Shown piece after piece: positions 1-7,204 of a DNA stretch of 37,469 nucleotides; position 1 is the stretch's first letter; every line of letters starts with the position of its first letter. A program made the position numbers and the translations under genes. The notes under the pieces were generated by a model that was not told where the DNA came from, did not search any database, and saw only the letters and a program-made list of their open reading frames with translations. Location of the stretch: NCBI GenBank assembly GCA_031260605.1, contig JAISLF010000072.1:1-37469 (forward strand), in the 5' to 3' direction. This stretch comes from Oscillospiraceae bacterium (GTDB taxonomy: Bacteria > Bacillota > Clostridia > Oscillospirales > Oscillospiraceae).

Positions 1-46
1 GGCGAAGCTTCGCCTCGCCGCGCTGCTGAGCGCCTGCGCGGCGGGC

Positions 47-80
47 GGTTACTTTTTCCGCTTCGCCGGAAAAAGTAACC
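47..80. repeat. Left-end hairpin of repeat copy A
   Basis: A perfect 14-bp stem (GGTTACTTTTTCCG and its complement) around a CTTCGC loop. The same hairpin occurs in inverted orientation at about 37390-37423 in copy D, with identical bases over the hairpin and about 50 flanking bases, so this is the most conserved part of the element. Confidence 0.85.
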
Positions 81-745
81 AAAAAGGGGCGACTTCTTTA
101 GAAGAAGCAATCTTTTTTCTATACGGGAACTGCAGTGGTAGCAATGGGGACGGTACCTGTCCCCGCGACGTATTGCGGTGGAGTGCGCGCACGCTTGCGC
201 TACGCCGCACGCAGGGTCAAAGCCTGTCGAGGGGCTGGAGACTTAGGTAAGGCTGTAACTTACCGCAAACTGCCGTCGGGTGCCAACCGGAAGGACTGTG
301 CTGCTACGATTGCTGCCGCACGTTGTGCGGCAATGCGGTGCGTCACCTGACGGGGCGAGTGTTGTTGTTGCGGTGGGTGCAAACTTACGGTTCAAGGCAA
401 TACCCCGTTACCGCAACAATCTCCGTAGGGGACGGCGTCCTCGACGTCCCTGGTTTGGTTTGCCGCAGACGCTTGCGTCGTACTACTGCACCCTGCTATG
501 TGGGTGCGTTGAGTACCCTCGTCTACCTCCGCGCTTTGCGCGTCGGGACACGCAACTGCTTGCCGCACTACACAGCGCAGGGCGCGGTGCGGGTTGGCTT
601 CGCCAAATTCTGGTTGCCACCCGCCTGCACTTACCTCTGGCACATAGGGCGCAAGCCCGTCACTCGGCAATTCTGTCTGGGTTCGGACGCACGGACACGT
701 GCAATTGCCGCAACGCGACCGCCTAAGCCCAAAAGCGGCTTCTTT

Positions 746-777
746 GGTTCCTTTCTTGCCAAGACAAGAAAGGAACC
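746..777. repeat. Right-end hairpin of repeat copy A
   Basis: A perfect 13-bp stem (GGTTCCTTTCTTG and its complement) around CCAAGA. The same hairpin is found at 16485-16516 in copy C. It differs in sequence from the left-end hairpin but sits at the same place relative to the shared CGCCTRCGCGGCGGGCGGTT block. Confidence 0.85.
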
Positions 778-944
778 GCCCGCCGCGTAGGCGTTTAGCT
801 TCGCGAAGCTGCCAAGCTTCGCCCCAATTACAAACACCGCACCCTCCGGCGCACAGCTGAAGGCACCCACGTTAAAGCAAAACAAAGCGGCGAAGCCCCC
901 CCGCACAGCAAAGCTGTCCGCCAAAAGCAAACTAAAATCAGCAC

Positions 945-973
945 TTGAAATCCTCTTCACCATATGATATTAT
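945..973 (+). promoter_or_regulatory. Sigma-A-type promoter for the hydrolase gene
   Basis: TTGAAA at 945-950, a 17-bp spacer, and TATTAT at 968-973. It lies just outside the repeat and about 40 bp before the chosen ATG. An upstream in-frame ATG at 964 falls inside this promoter and is therefore unlikely to be the start. Confidence 0.6.
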
Positions 974-1011
974 CAGTCCAACCAAAAAAACAAAACAGCG
1001 AGGCTCACAAT

Positions 1012-1953
1012 ATGAAGCTTGTTAAATCAATCCCGCCGAAAACCCCTATGGATATGCCGATGATGGATGCTTCCGCAATCACGCGCAAGTTCCTTGACAT
1101 CAGCTACACGCCGGACAGCCCGCACCCCGCACGTCAGCTTGACATCTACCTGCCGGAAACAGGCGACGGTCCGTTTCCCACATTGATTTGCATTCACGGC
1201 GGCGCGTTTATCGCCGGCTCAAAGGACGACGACCAGGTTTCCGGCTTTGTAGACGGCGTTGCGCGCGGCTTTGCCGTGGTTTCCGTTGAGCAGCGCCTCT
1301 GCACTCCGTTCCCGGACGGCTCCGGCTTCTCGCAGGAGGGTGTGTTCCCGAATCCACTGTTCGATTTTAAGGCGGCAATTCGCTTTCTGCGCGTAAACGC
1401 CGCAAAATACAGCCTTGACCCGACGCGCTTTGCCACAGCCGGAGACTCCGCCGGCGGCTACCACGCGATTCTCGCCGCGCTGACGGCTGACGTTCCGTCG
1501 CTGTACGACGATTCGCTCGGCTTTGCCGACGTAGACGGCAGCGTGCAGGCGGTTGTAGACTGGTTCGGCGTGGGAGACCTGTACGTCACCGCGTCCTACG
1601 GCGAGGCTCACGAGACGATGACCGCGCCAAACGGAATGGTCGTGCCACGTATGGTTTTTGACGACATTTTTCTCGGACTGCGCACCGTCGAGCACCCGAA
1701 TTTTACATATTTCGCCTCACCCGAGACGTACATCACGAAAAACGCGCCGCCTGTGCTGTTTCAGCACGGCGAGGACGACGACATTGTTGTAATTGACGCC
1801 TCACGCCGAATCGCGGCAAAAATGGACGCGGTTTGCCCCGGCAAGGCGCGGCTTGAGGCGTTCCCCGGCTATCTGCACGGCGACCAGCGCTTTTATTTAG
1901 ACGAAAACCTTGACCACGTGTTTGACTGGCTGAGAACAACGCTCGGTGCGTAG
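1012..1953 (+). CDS. Alpha/beta hydrolase (esterase/lipase, acetyl-hydrolase-like)
   Basis: Predicted to hydrolyse ester bonds of a small or carbohydrate-linked substrate, probably in the cytoplasm because no signal peptide is seen. The 313-residue protein has the oxyanion-hole motif HGG in IHGGAFIAGS, the nucleophile elbow GDSAGG, a late HGEDDDIV segment supplying the acid, and YLHGDQRF for the catalytic histidine. This order is typical of the hormone-sensitive-lipase/BD-FAE group (Abhydrolase_3). The start at 1012 is preferred because GAGG lies 8 bases upstream, and the earlier in-frame ATG (964) is inside the promoter. It appears monocistronic: the next gene has its own promoter. The substrate cannot be told from sequence. 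Confidence 0.85.
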   Translation: MKLVKSIPPKTPMDMPMMDASAITRKFLDISYTPDSPHPARQLDIYLPETGDGPFPTLICIHGGAFIAGSKDDDQVSGFVDGVARGFAVVSVEQRLCTPFPDGSGFSQEGVFPNPLFDFKAAIRFLRVNAAKYSLDPTRFATAGDSAGGYHAILAALTADVPSLYDDSLGFADVDGSVQAVVDWFGVGDLYVTASYGEAHETMTAPNGMVVPRMVFDDIFLGLRTVEHPNFTYFASPETYITKNAPPVLFQHGEDDDIVVIDASRRIAAKMDAVCPGKARLEAFPGYLHGDQRFYLDENLDHVFDWLRTTLGA

Positions 1954-1966
1954 CGAAAAATACCCA

Positions 1967-1996
1967 TTGACAACGCGCACTTCGATATTATACAAT
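1967..1996 (+). promoter_or_regulatory. Promoter for xpt
   Basis: Consensus TTGACA at 1967-1972 and TACAAT at 1991-1996 (18-bp spacer; TATACA two bases earlier would give 16). The leader is only about 35 bases, too short for a purine riboswitch. Confidence 0.6.
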
Positions 1997-2037
1997 ATAA
2001 GCAGTAATTCGACACGCGCGATTTGGAGGACACACGA

Positions 2038-2610
2038 ATGCAGCTGCTCAAGGACAGAATTTTAACCGACGGACAGGTTGAAACAGGCGGAGTTCTGAAG
2101 GTGGACGGGTTTTTGAACCACCGGATTGACGTTTGCCTGCTTGAGGAAATAGGCAAGGAGTTCCGGCGCATTTTCGAGGGTGAGGGCATTACGAAGATCC
2201 TCACAATAGAGGCGTCGGGAATCGCGATTGCGGTTGAAACCGCGCGGTTTTTCAGAATCCCCGTTGTTTTTGCGAAGAAAAACCAGTCCATCAACATCGC
2301 CGGAGACGTTTTTGCGACAAAGGTCGAGTCCTTCACACACGGCAAGACGTACGACGTTGTTGTGTCGAAAAAATTCCTGTCTCCTGAGGACAATATTTTG
2401 ATTATAGACGATTTTCTCGCCAACGGCAGCGCTCTTTTGGGGCTCGTGTCGCTGGTGCGGGATTCCGGCGCGAGCCTTGCCGGAGCGGGCATTGTCATTG
2501 AAAAGGCATTCCAGTCCGGCGGGGATATTGTGCGTGGACTTGGGGTGCGCGTTGAGTCGCTGGCGAGAATACTGGATATGAGCGGCGGAGAGATTGTGTT
2601 CGCGGATTAG
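2038..2610 (+). CDS. xpt: Xanthine phosphoribosyltransferase
   Basis: Purine salvage enzyme that makes XMP from xanthine and PRPP in the cytoplasm. The 190-residue length matches the family. The PRPP-binding loop is visible as ILIIDDFLANGSA (residues 120-132). The N-terminus MQLLKDRIL and the EASGIAIA segment (58-65) are typical of Xpt/PurR-type phosphoribosyltransferases. The ATG at 2038 follows GGAGG with normal spacing; an in-frame ATG at 2023 has no such site. Unlike many Bacillota xpt genes it is not followed by a xanthine permease gene, and no purine riboswitch is visible in its short leader. Confidence 0.92.
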   Translation: MQLLKDRILTDGQVETGGVLKVDGFLNHRIDVCLLEEIGKEFRRIFEGEGITKILTIEASGIAIAVETARFFRIPVVFAKKNQSINIAGDVFATKVESFTHGKTYDVVVSKKFLSPEDNILIIDDFLANGSALLGLVSLVRDSGASLAGAGIVIEKAFQSGGDIVRGLGVRVESLARILDMSGGEIVFAD

Positions 2611-2623
2611 CGCAAAGATATAG

Positions 2624-2659
2624 AAAACCCCGGGGGCGGTGCGCCGTCTCCGGGGTTTT
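2624..2659. terminator. Rho-independent terminator shared by convergent genes
   Basis: Stem AAAACCCCGG with CCGGGGTTTT, carrying T on one side and A on the other, so it can act on both strands. It lies between xpt (plus) and the TPR gene (minus, ending at 2672). Confidence 0.8.
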
Positions 2660-2671
2660 GTGCTGTGCGGG

Positions 2672-4204
2672 TTATTCGTCGGATTGGAGCTCTGCGAGAG
2701 CGCGTTTTATCATGCTGTACAGCTTTTCATGTGCCGACGGGTATGCCTCATAAAATGGTGTGATGATTGCAAGCGCCTCTGTAAGCTCCTTTTTGGCAGC
2801 GTCACGCTTATTTGTGTACCGATGTAAACGCGCGAAGTTACCCAGTGTCTCCGCCATATACGGCTCATATGCCGCAGGGTTTTCCTCCGCTAATTTGCGG
2901 AATATTTTCAGCGACTCTTTGTACTCGTTCTCTGCTTCGCCAAGCTTGTTTGTGTCGCTGTGCAACTCCGCTAGGTTATTTAGCATCATCGCCACATCAG
3001 GCTTATACGCTGCAGGGTTTTCCTCCGCTAATTTGCGGTATATTTTCAGTGACTCATTGAACTCGCCCTCCGCTTTATCGGGCTTGTTTGTGGTGTAGTG
3101 CAAAATCGCGAGGTTGTTCAGCGTCCCCGCCACATCCGGCTGATGTGCCGCCGGGTTTTTCTCCGCTAGTTCGCGCCATATTTTCAGCGACTCATTGTAC
3201 TCGTCCTCAGCTTCGTCGAGCCTGTTTGTGTTTCTGTGCAAATTCGCGAGGTTGTTCAGCGTCATCGCCACATACGGCTGATATGCCGCAGGGTTTTCCT
3301 CCGCTAATTCGCGGTGTATTTTCAGCGCCTCGCTGTACTCGTCCTCCGCTTCGTCAAGCTTGTTTGTGTTTCCGTGCAAATTCGCGAGATTGTTCAGCGT
3401 ATTCGCCACATTCGGCTGATATGCCGCAGGGTTTTCCTCCGCTAATTCGCGGTATATTTTCAGCGCCTCATCGTACTCGTTCTCCGCTTCGTCGAGCTTG
3501 TTTGTGTTTCTGTGCAAAACCGCAAGATTGTTCAGCGCCCCCGCCACATACGGCTGATATGCTTCGCTTCCCTGCGCCAGCAACCTATACTTTCCAAGCA
3601 CATCCACATACTTATCAATCGCTGCCGTAAATTGATTCTGATCCTGTAAATACCTTGCATACTCAAACAAAATCTCAGGTTCGCGGCATATACCCTGCGC
3701 TTCTTCAAACAGTACCATTGCCTTGTCAAACCGTCCGCCATCCTTTACGTCTGTCAACACAAGCTGTGCTTTCAGCACAAATGCCTCAGCCAGTTCCTTT
3801 TGCTCTTTTTTTGCCGCCTGCGCCTTGTCGCGGAGCGCGTCAAGGTCCAGAGCTGCGTTTGCCGCAGGATAGTCGCCTGCTGCAAACAGCTCACGCGCCT
3901 TTTCGGTTAAGTCGTTGTCTTTAGGCTGACGCTCTATTGTTTCGGCTGCGCTTTGCAGCCACTTTTGCCGCTCCTCCTCCAAATCGTCCGCAATTAGCGA
4001 AAGCTCAAGTGTTATTTTATGTATTAACGCCTCAGGCGTTTCAACCTCCACCGGAAAATATTCCATACCGCGCAAAGCTGTCAGGAACTCGTACCGTTCC
4101 GTATCCGCTCCAATTGCCGGGAGCGTATAAACCACAACCTTGGGTTTGCCGTCTGCCATAAAAAAATCTACAGCCTTTTTCAAACTCTTCTTTTGTATAG
4201 TCAC
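2672..4204 (-). CDS. TPR-repeat part of a frameshifted DUF4062-TPR protein
   Basis: As read, this 510-residue frame begins at an internal ATG (4204), but residues from about AVDFFMADGKPKVVVYTLPA on are the natural continuation of the preceding frame (4041-4457). A helical linker follows, then six near-identical 46-residue kinesin-light-chain-like TPR units (DNA 2735-3562, minus strand). Their consensus contains TLNNLAxLHRNTNKLDEAE and ALKIYRELAEENPAAYQP. TPRs bind protein partners; in bacterial proteins with an N-terminal DUF4062 domain they are thought to be sensing or scaffolding arrays, sometimes linked to defence. The normal product would be one protein of about 590 residues. Whether the frame is restored in living cells cannot be seen here. 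Confidence 0.75.
   Translation of the reverse strand: MTIQKKSLKKAVDFFMADGKPKVVVYTLPAIGADTERYEFLTALRGMEYFPVEVETPEALIHKITLELSLIADDLEEERQKWLQSAAETIERQPKDNDLTEKARELFAAGDYPAANAALDLDALRDKAQAAKKEQKELAEAFVLKAQLVLTDVKDGGRFDKAMVLFEEAQGICREPEILFEYARYLQDQNQFTAAIDKYVDVLGKYRLLAQGSEAYQPYVAGALNNLAVLHRNTNKLDEAENEYDEALKIYRELAEENPAAYQPNVANTLNNLANLHGNTNKLDEAEDEYSEALKIHRELAEENPAAYQPYVAMTLNNLANLHRNTNRLDEAEDEYNESLKIWRELAEKNPAAHQPDVAGTLNNLAILHYTTNKPDKAEGEFNESLKIYRKLAEENPAAYKPDVAMMLNNLAELHSDTNKLGEAENEYKESLKIFRKLAEENPAAYEPYMAETLGNFARLHRYTNKRDAAKKELTEALAIITPFYEAYPSAHEKLYSMIKRALAELQSDE
2735..3562 (-). repeat. Six tandem 138-bp repeats encoding TPR units
   Basis: Consecutive units of exactly 138 bp (46 codons). For example, the GGGTTTTCCTCCGCTAAT block recurs near 2877, 3015, 3154, 3292 and 3430. 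The inner units are more alike than the last one. Such arrays can change copy number by recombination. Confidence 0.85.
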
Positions 4205-4457
4205 CGAGCCTATCCCGTATTATTACGGCGCACATATCACAAGGCTCCAGAAATTCATTATAAAAATCCTGCGAGCGCTCGGTTTCCGGCACGGTCTCAC
4301 TCATATTCTCCCATCGTACAACTTTGAAAACAACATTGCGAGCCTTAAATGAATCATTCAGTTTGTCAAGTTCAGCTGCAATTTTGTCCCGTATGTCCTT
4401 TGTCTCCGCTCCGGAGGCAAGAAAAAGGTCTATTTGGAGTATATTTCTGTTCGTCAT
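4041..4457 (-). CDS. N-terminal DUF4062-like part of the same frameshifted protein
   Basis: Begins MTNRNILQIDLFLASGAETK and continues through SQDFYNEFLEPCDMCAVIIR and LGDYTKEEFEK. This is the pattern of DUF4062 domains: FLASS-like first strand, conserved Q and N, a CD before a hydrophobic strand, then EFE. After EFEK the frame leaves the family pattern and ends in unrelated residues. Removing one A from the A5 run (plus-strand T5 at 4176-4180) restores EFEKAVDFFMADGKPK in the TPR frame. GAGG upstream of 4457 and a perfect promoter support this start. The tail of about 44 residues after the frameshift is probably not meaningful. Function is unknown; effector or defence roles are only inferred. 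Confidence 0.7.
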   Translation of the reverse strand: MTNRNILQIDLFLASGAETKDIRDKIAAELDKLNDSFKARNVVFKVVRWENMSETVPETERSQDFYNEFLEPCDMCAVIIRDRLGDYTKEEFEKGCRFFYGRRQTQGCGLYAPGNWSGYGTVRVPDSFARYGIFSGGG

Positions 4458-4483
4458 AACAGCCTCGCGTGCTTTTTTAACGT

Positions 4484-4513
4484 ATTATAGCATTTTATTG
4501 CGCAATATGTCAA
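4484..4513 (-). promoter_or_regulatory. Promoter for the DUF4062-TPR gene
   Basis: On the minus strand, TTGACA (complement of 4508-4513), an 18-bp spacer, and TATAAT (complement of 4484-4489). Both hexamers are perfect consensus. It is back to back with the scfA promoter. Confidence 0.75.
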
Positions 4514-4542
4514 TAAAAGCACCATTCCGACAAAACTCGGTC

Positions 4543-4572
4543 TTGACATACTCCCCTGCCCTATGTTAAAAT
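4543..4572 (+). promoter_or_regulatory. Promoter for scfA
   Basis: TTGACA at 4543-4548, an 18-bp spacer, and TAAAAT at 4567-4572. It leaves a leader of about 25 bases before the scfA ATG. Confidence 0.7.
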
Positions 4573-4602
4573 ATACTTACAAAGTAATACTTGAGGTATC
4601 AC

Positions 4603-4743
4603 ATGAAGCACATCAAAACAGTTAAAACGCGCGACCTGTGCGCGTCGAAAACAGCCGGTGGCTGCGGCGAATGCCAAACAAGCTGCCAGTCCGCCTGCAA
4701 AACGTCCTCCGGCGTTGCGAACACGCCCTGCGAAAAGAAGTAA
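4603..4743 (+). CDS. scfA: SCIFF ribosomal peptide precursor (six-cysteine peptide), divergent
   Basis: A 46-residue peptide beginning MKHIKTVKTRDLC and carrying the hallmark GGCGECQTSCQSACKTS block of SCIFF (six cysteines in forty-five residues), a near-universal Clostridia peptide that is modified by a radical SAM enzyme. GAGG lies 6 bases upstream of the ATG. Its six cysteines are at 13, 21, 24, 28, 32 and 43. The usual family ending KTSCTVANQxC is here KTSSGVANTPC, so the fifth consensus cysteine (position 36) is Ser and the next residue (37, normally Thr) is Gly, while Cys13 is extra. From memory of characterised relatives, the thioether joins Cys32 to Thr37, so the acceptor appears lost. 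The natural role of SCIFF is not established. Confidence 0.93.
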   Translation: MKHIKTVKTRDLCASKTAGGCGECQTSCQSACKTSSGVANTPCEKK

Positions 4744-4746
4744 CAC

Positions 4747-4778
4747 AAAAACCCCTTGGCGGCTTCCGAGGGGTTTTT
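4747..4778 (+). terminator. Terminator/attenuator between scfA and scfB
   Basis: AAAAACCCC pairs with GGGGTTTTT around a 14-base loop region that can pair further (GG with CC). It sits directly after the scfA stop and before scfB. I see no separate promoter for scfB, so partial read-through could give more peptide than enzyme. Confidence 0.8.
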
Positions 4779-4826
4779 AAGTAACAACGCGCCGCGCTTT
4801 ACGGCGGCTTCGGCACACAAACAATT

Positions 4827-6179
4827 ATGCTGCACCAATTCACCTTTGACGGACGGCACTTCACGGTTGACCCGCTCTCCGCATCAATACACGAAACAGA
4901 CGCTCTTGCACAAGCCGCAATTGAGGGCTTTTCCGTGCGCGGCAGAACCGGGGCGATTGCGGCAATTACCGGCGCTTTCCCGGAGGTTCCGGCGGAGGAA
5001 GCGGAGTCCCTCGCGGACGAGATTGAGGAGCTGATTGCAGACGGCAAGCTCTTTACAAAGGAGGCAGTGCGCCCGGCTGACAGCAAGCTCTCACCCGCGA
5101 TAAAGGCACTTTGCCTGCACGCCGCGCATTCGTGCAATATGGCGTGCGAATACTGCTTTGCGGCGCAGGGCAAGTATCACGGAGACGACGCGCTGATGAG
5201 CGCCGAAAACGGAAAAAAGGCGATTGACTTTCTTGTCAAAAACTCCGGCACGCGCCGAAACCTTGAGGTGGACTTTTTCGGAGGCGAGCCGCTCCTCAAT
5301 TTCGGCGCGGTGCGGGAGATTGTTCGGTACGCGCGGGGGCTTGAGTCCGCGGCGAACAAGCGCTTCCGCTTCACGCTGACGACAAACGGTCTGCTTTTGA
5401 CCGACGAGGTAACGCGTTTTTGCAACGACGAGATTTCAAATGTCGTCCTGTCGCTTGACGGGCGGCGCGAAACGCACGACCGCTTCCGCAAAACGCCCGA
5501 CGGCGGCGGCACATACGACATTGTAGTGCCGAAATTCCTGCGGTTTGCGGAGCTGCGCAAAACGGGCAAATTCACCTCGTACTACGTGCGCGGGACGTAC
5601 ACCGCCGCAAACCTTGATTTCACCGAGGACGTTTTTCACGTGGCGGACCTCGGCTTTGCGTCCGTTGCGTTTGAGCCGGCTGTCGGCGCGGCGGATTCTC
5701 CGCTTGCGATAAAGGCGGAGCACTTGCCGCAGCTGTACGAACAGTACGGACGGCTGGCAAAGGAGATTGCGGCGCGGCGCGGAACAGAACGCGAGTTTCA
5801 CTTCTATCATTTTGACATTGACTTTGAAAACGGCCCCTGCATATACAAAAGAACGTCCGGCTGCGGCTCCGGAAGCGAGTATTTTGCCGTCACGCCGAAC
5901 CTCACGCTTTACCCGTGCCATCAGCTCGTCGGCAACGAAAAATACATCGCCGGAACTGTCGCGGACGGCGTATCCCCCGGCTTCTCCTTTCATCGCGGCA
6001 GCATTTTTGACCTGCCGCAGTGCCGCGACTGCTGGGCAGCGCTGTTTTGCGCGGGCGGGTGCGCGGCAAACGCCGTGAACGTCGCCGGCGGACTTGACGG
6101 AGAGGACGCTGTCGGCTGCGAGCTGTTTCGGCGGCGGCTTGAGTGCGCAATCTGGCTGAATGCGAACGCGGAGTCGTAA
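4827..6179 (+). CDS. scfB: SCIFF thioether maturase, radical SAM/SPASM protein
   Basis: Radical SAM peptide maturase expected to install a Cys thioether crosslink in the SCIFF peptide encoded just upstream. The 450-residue protein has, in order, an N-terminal RRE-like peptide-binding region (about 1-80, starting MLHQFTFDGRHF, the usual SCIFF maturase start), the radical SAM cluster motif with Cys103, Cys107 and Cys110 (CNMACEYC), the GGEPLLN SAM-binding motif (about 152-158), and a C-terminal cysteine-rich SPASM domain (SGCGSGSEYF, LYPCHQLVGN, CRDCWAALFCAGGC, VGCELF) for auxiliary clusters. No catalytic residue looks missing, although its substrate is divergent. The start lacks a strong Shine-Dalgarno. 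The usual neighbourhood with secDF and tgt is not present here. Confidence 0.93.
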   Translation: MLHQFTFDGRHFTVDPLSASIHETDALAQAAIEGFSVRGRTGAIAAITGAFPEVPAEEAESLADEIEELIADGKLFTKEAVRPADSKLSPAIKALCLHAAHSCNMACEYCFAAQGKYHGDDALMSAENGKKAIDFLVKNSGTRRNLEVDFFGGEPLLNFGAVREIVRYARGLESAANKRFRFTLTTNGLLLTDEVTRFCNDEISNVVLSLDGRRETHDRFRKTPDGGGTYDIVVPKFLRFAELRKTGKFTSYYVRGTYTAANLDFTEDVFHVADLGFASVAFEPAVGAADSPLAIKAEHLPQLYEQYGRLAKEIAARRGTEREFHFYHFDIDFENGPCIYKRTSGCGSGSEYFAVTPNLTLYPCHQLVGNEKYIAGTVADGVSPGFSFHRGSIFDLPQCRDCWAALFCAGGCAANAVNVAGGLDGEDAVGCELFRRRLECAIWLNANAES

Positions 6180-6238
6180 CACGGCGCGCGGCACGCAAAG
6201 CAAAATGTTAATATTCCGAAAACTATTGTAACCATTTG

Positions 6239-6267
6239 TTGAATATTGCGCTTTACTGTGGTAAACT
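6239..6267 (+). promoter_or_regulatory. Promoter for the cdaA operon
   Basis: TTGAAT at 6239-6244, exactly 17 bp, TAAACT at 6262-6267. It gives a leader of about 65 bases before the chosen cdaA start and makes the earlier in-frame ATG (6236) impossible for this transcript. Confidence 0.65.
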
Positions 6268-6337
6268 AAGAGAAGCGATAACAAAGGGCGCGTTGACACC
6301 AATACCCCCTAACACTTCCGGATTTTTCGGTGATGAG

Positions 6338-7204
6338 ATGAATGTAATTAATGAATTCTTCCAAAATATCATAGGCAATATCAAAACCGTCAACGTCGGC
6401 GATATTTTTGATATTCTCATCACCGCGTATATAATATACAAGGTGTTGATGGCGACCAAACGAACGGCCGCCGGAGGCATTATCAAGGGTATTGCCATTA
6501 TATTCGTTGTAATCTGGCTTACTAATATCCTGAACCTAAATGTCATCAACTATATTCTGACATCTCTTTTATCCAGCGGACTCATCATTGTGATTGTCCT
6601 GTTCCAGCCGGAGCTGCGCGGCTTTCTCGGTCGTTTCGGCTCGAAGAACTTCAAGCTTTTTTCGTGGCTGAACAAAACCGAGTCCCGAAATACTGAAATC
6701 CAGCTTGTAGCGGACGCCTGCTATTCAATGGCGTCGCACAGAGTCGGCGCTCTGATTGTATTTGAGCGGGACACGGGGCTGAATGAGTTCGCCAACAGCG
6801 GCACCTTTTTAAACGCGGAAATTACGCGTGAGCTGCTTGAGAATATCTTCTACCCGAAAGCGCCGCTGCACGACGGGGCGGTCATAATCCGCAAGCACCA
6901 TATCCTCGCCGCACGCTGCACGCTTCCGCCCTCCGGCAATCAGGGAATCAGCCCGGAGCTTGGTATGCGCCACCGCGCGGGAATCGGGATAACCGAGCAG
7001 TCAGACGCGGTTACGGTCATCGTCTCGGAGGAGACCGGCTCCGTATCGCTCGCGGTTGACGGACTTGTAAAGCGCAACTTAACGCGGGATATATTTATAA
7101 AAATGCTTGAGGAATATATCGAGGAAGAGGACGATAAAAAGGGGCTGAACAAGATGTTTGTAAGAGTCAGCTCTGTATTTGGATCGGGAGGAAACGCGAA
7201 GTGA
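6338..7204 (+). CDS. cdaA: Diadenylate cyclase CdaA (c-di-AMP synthase)
   Basis: Membrane-bound enzyme that makes cyclic di-AMP from two ATP, the second messenger controlling potassium, osmolytes and cell-wall homeostasis. From 6338 the 288-residue product has three hydrophobic segments (about 20-40, 47-65, 67-90) and then the DAC domain with the catalytic DGA (179-181 in PLHDGAVII) and the RHRAGIG motif (211-217). The start at 6338 gives the usual CdaA N-terminus (short helix, then first membrane span); the longer frame from 6236 overlaps the promoter. The next gene, cdaR, overlaps the stop codon, as in most Bacillota. Confidence 0.96.
   Translation: MNVINEFFQNIIGNIKTVNVGDIFDILITAYIIYKVLMATKRTAAGGIIKGIAIIFVVIWLTNILNLNVINYILTSLLSSGLIIVIVLFQPELRGFLGRFGSKNFKLFSWLNKTESRNTEIQLVADACYSMASHRVGALIVFERDTGLNEFANSGTFLNAEITRELLENIFYPKAPLHDGAVIIRKHHILAARCTLPPSGNQGISPELGMRHRAGIGITEQSDAVTVIVSEETGSVSLAVDGLVKRNLTRDIFIKMLEEYIEEEDDKKGLNKMFVRVSSVFGSGGNAK

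Larger units (their letters stand above)
1..902 (+). repeat. Complete copy (A) of a non-coding hairpin-ended repeat element
   Basis: The two ends are inverted relative to each other. Each has GGCGAAGCTT, about 20 variable bases, then CGCCTRCGCGGCGGGCGGTT (bases 1-50, and the reverse complement at about 774-823). Just inside each end is a hairpin: 47-80 (14-bp stem, loop CTTCGC) and 746-777 (13-bp stem, loop CCAAGA). Homology to the other copies continues past the right end through an ATTACAAAC segment and a C7 tract at 896-902. The inside has short open frames on both strands, but these frames are not kept between copies, so I read it as non-coding. It resembles a MITE- or REP-like element. 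No transposase is present, and the left boundary coincides with the window edge, so it may extend further. Confidence 0.8.

Noticed and set aside
135..963. Several overlapping open frames on both strands in the first kilobase
   Set aside because: They lie within repeat copy A. The frames are not preserved in copies C and D, have no ribosome sites, and give low-complexity Arg/Cys/Gly-rich products.
964..1011. Earlier ATG for the hydrolase
   Set aside because: It overlaps the -10 region of the promoter and has no Shine-Dalgarno; the ATG at 1012 has GAGG.
1981..2037. Possible purine riboswitch before xpt
   Set aside because: The leader from the predicted start is about 35 bases, too short for the aptamer and expression platform.
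4166..4200. Canonical programmed -1 frameshift in the DUF4062-TPR gene
   Set aside because: Joining the frames needs a +1 (or -2) shift at GAAAAAGG, which does not fit the A-AAA-AAG type of -1 site; an indel is simpler.
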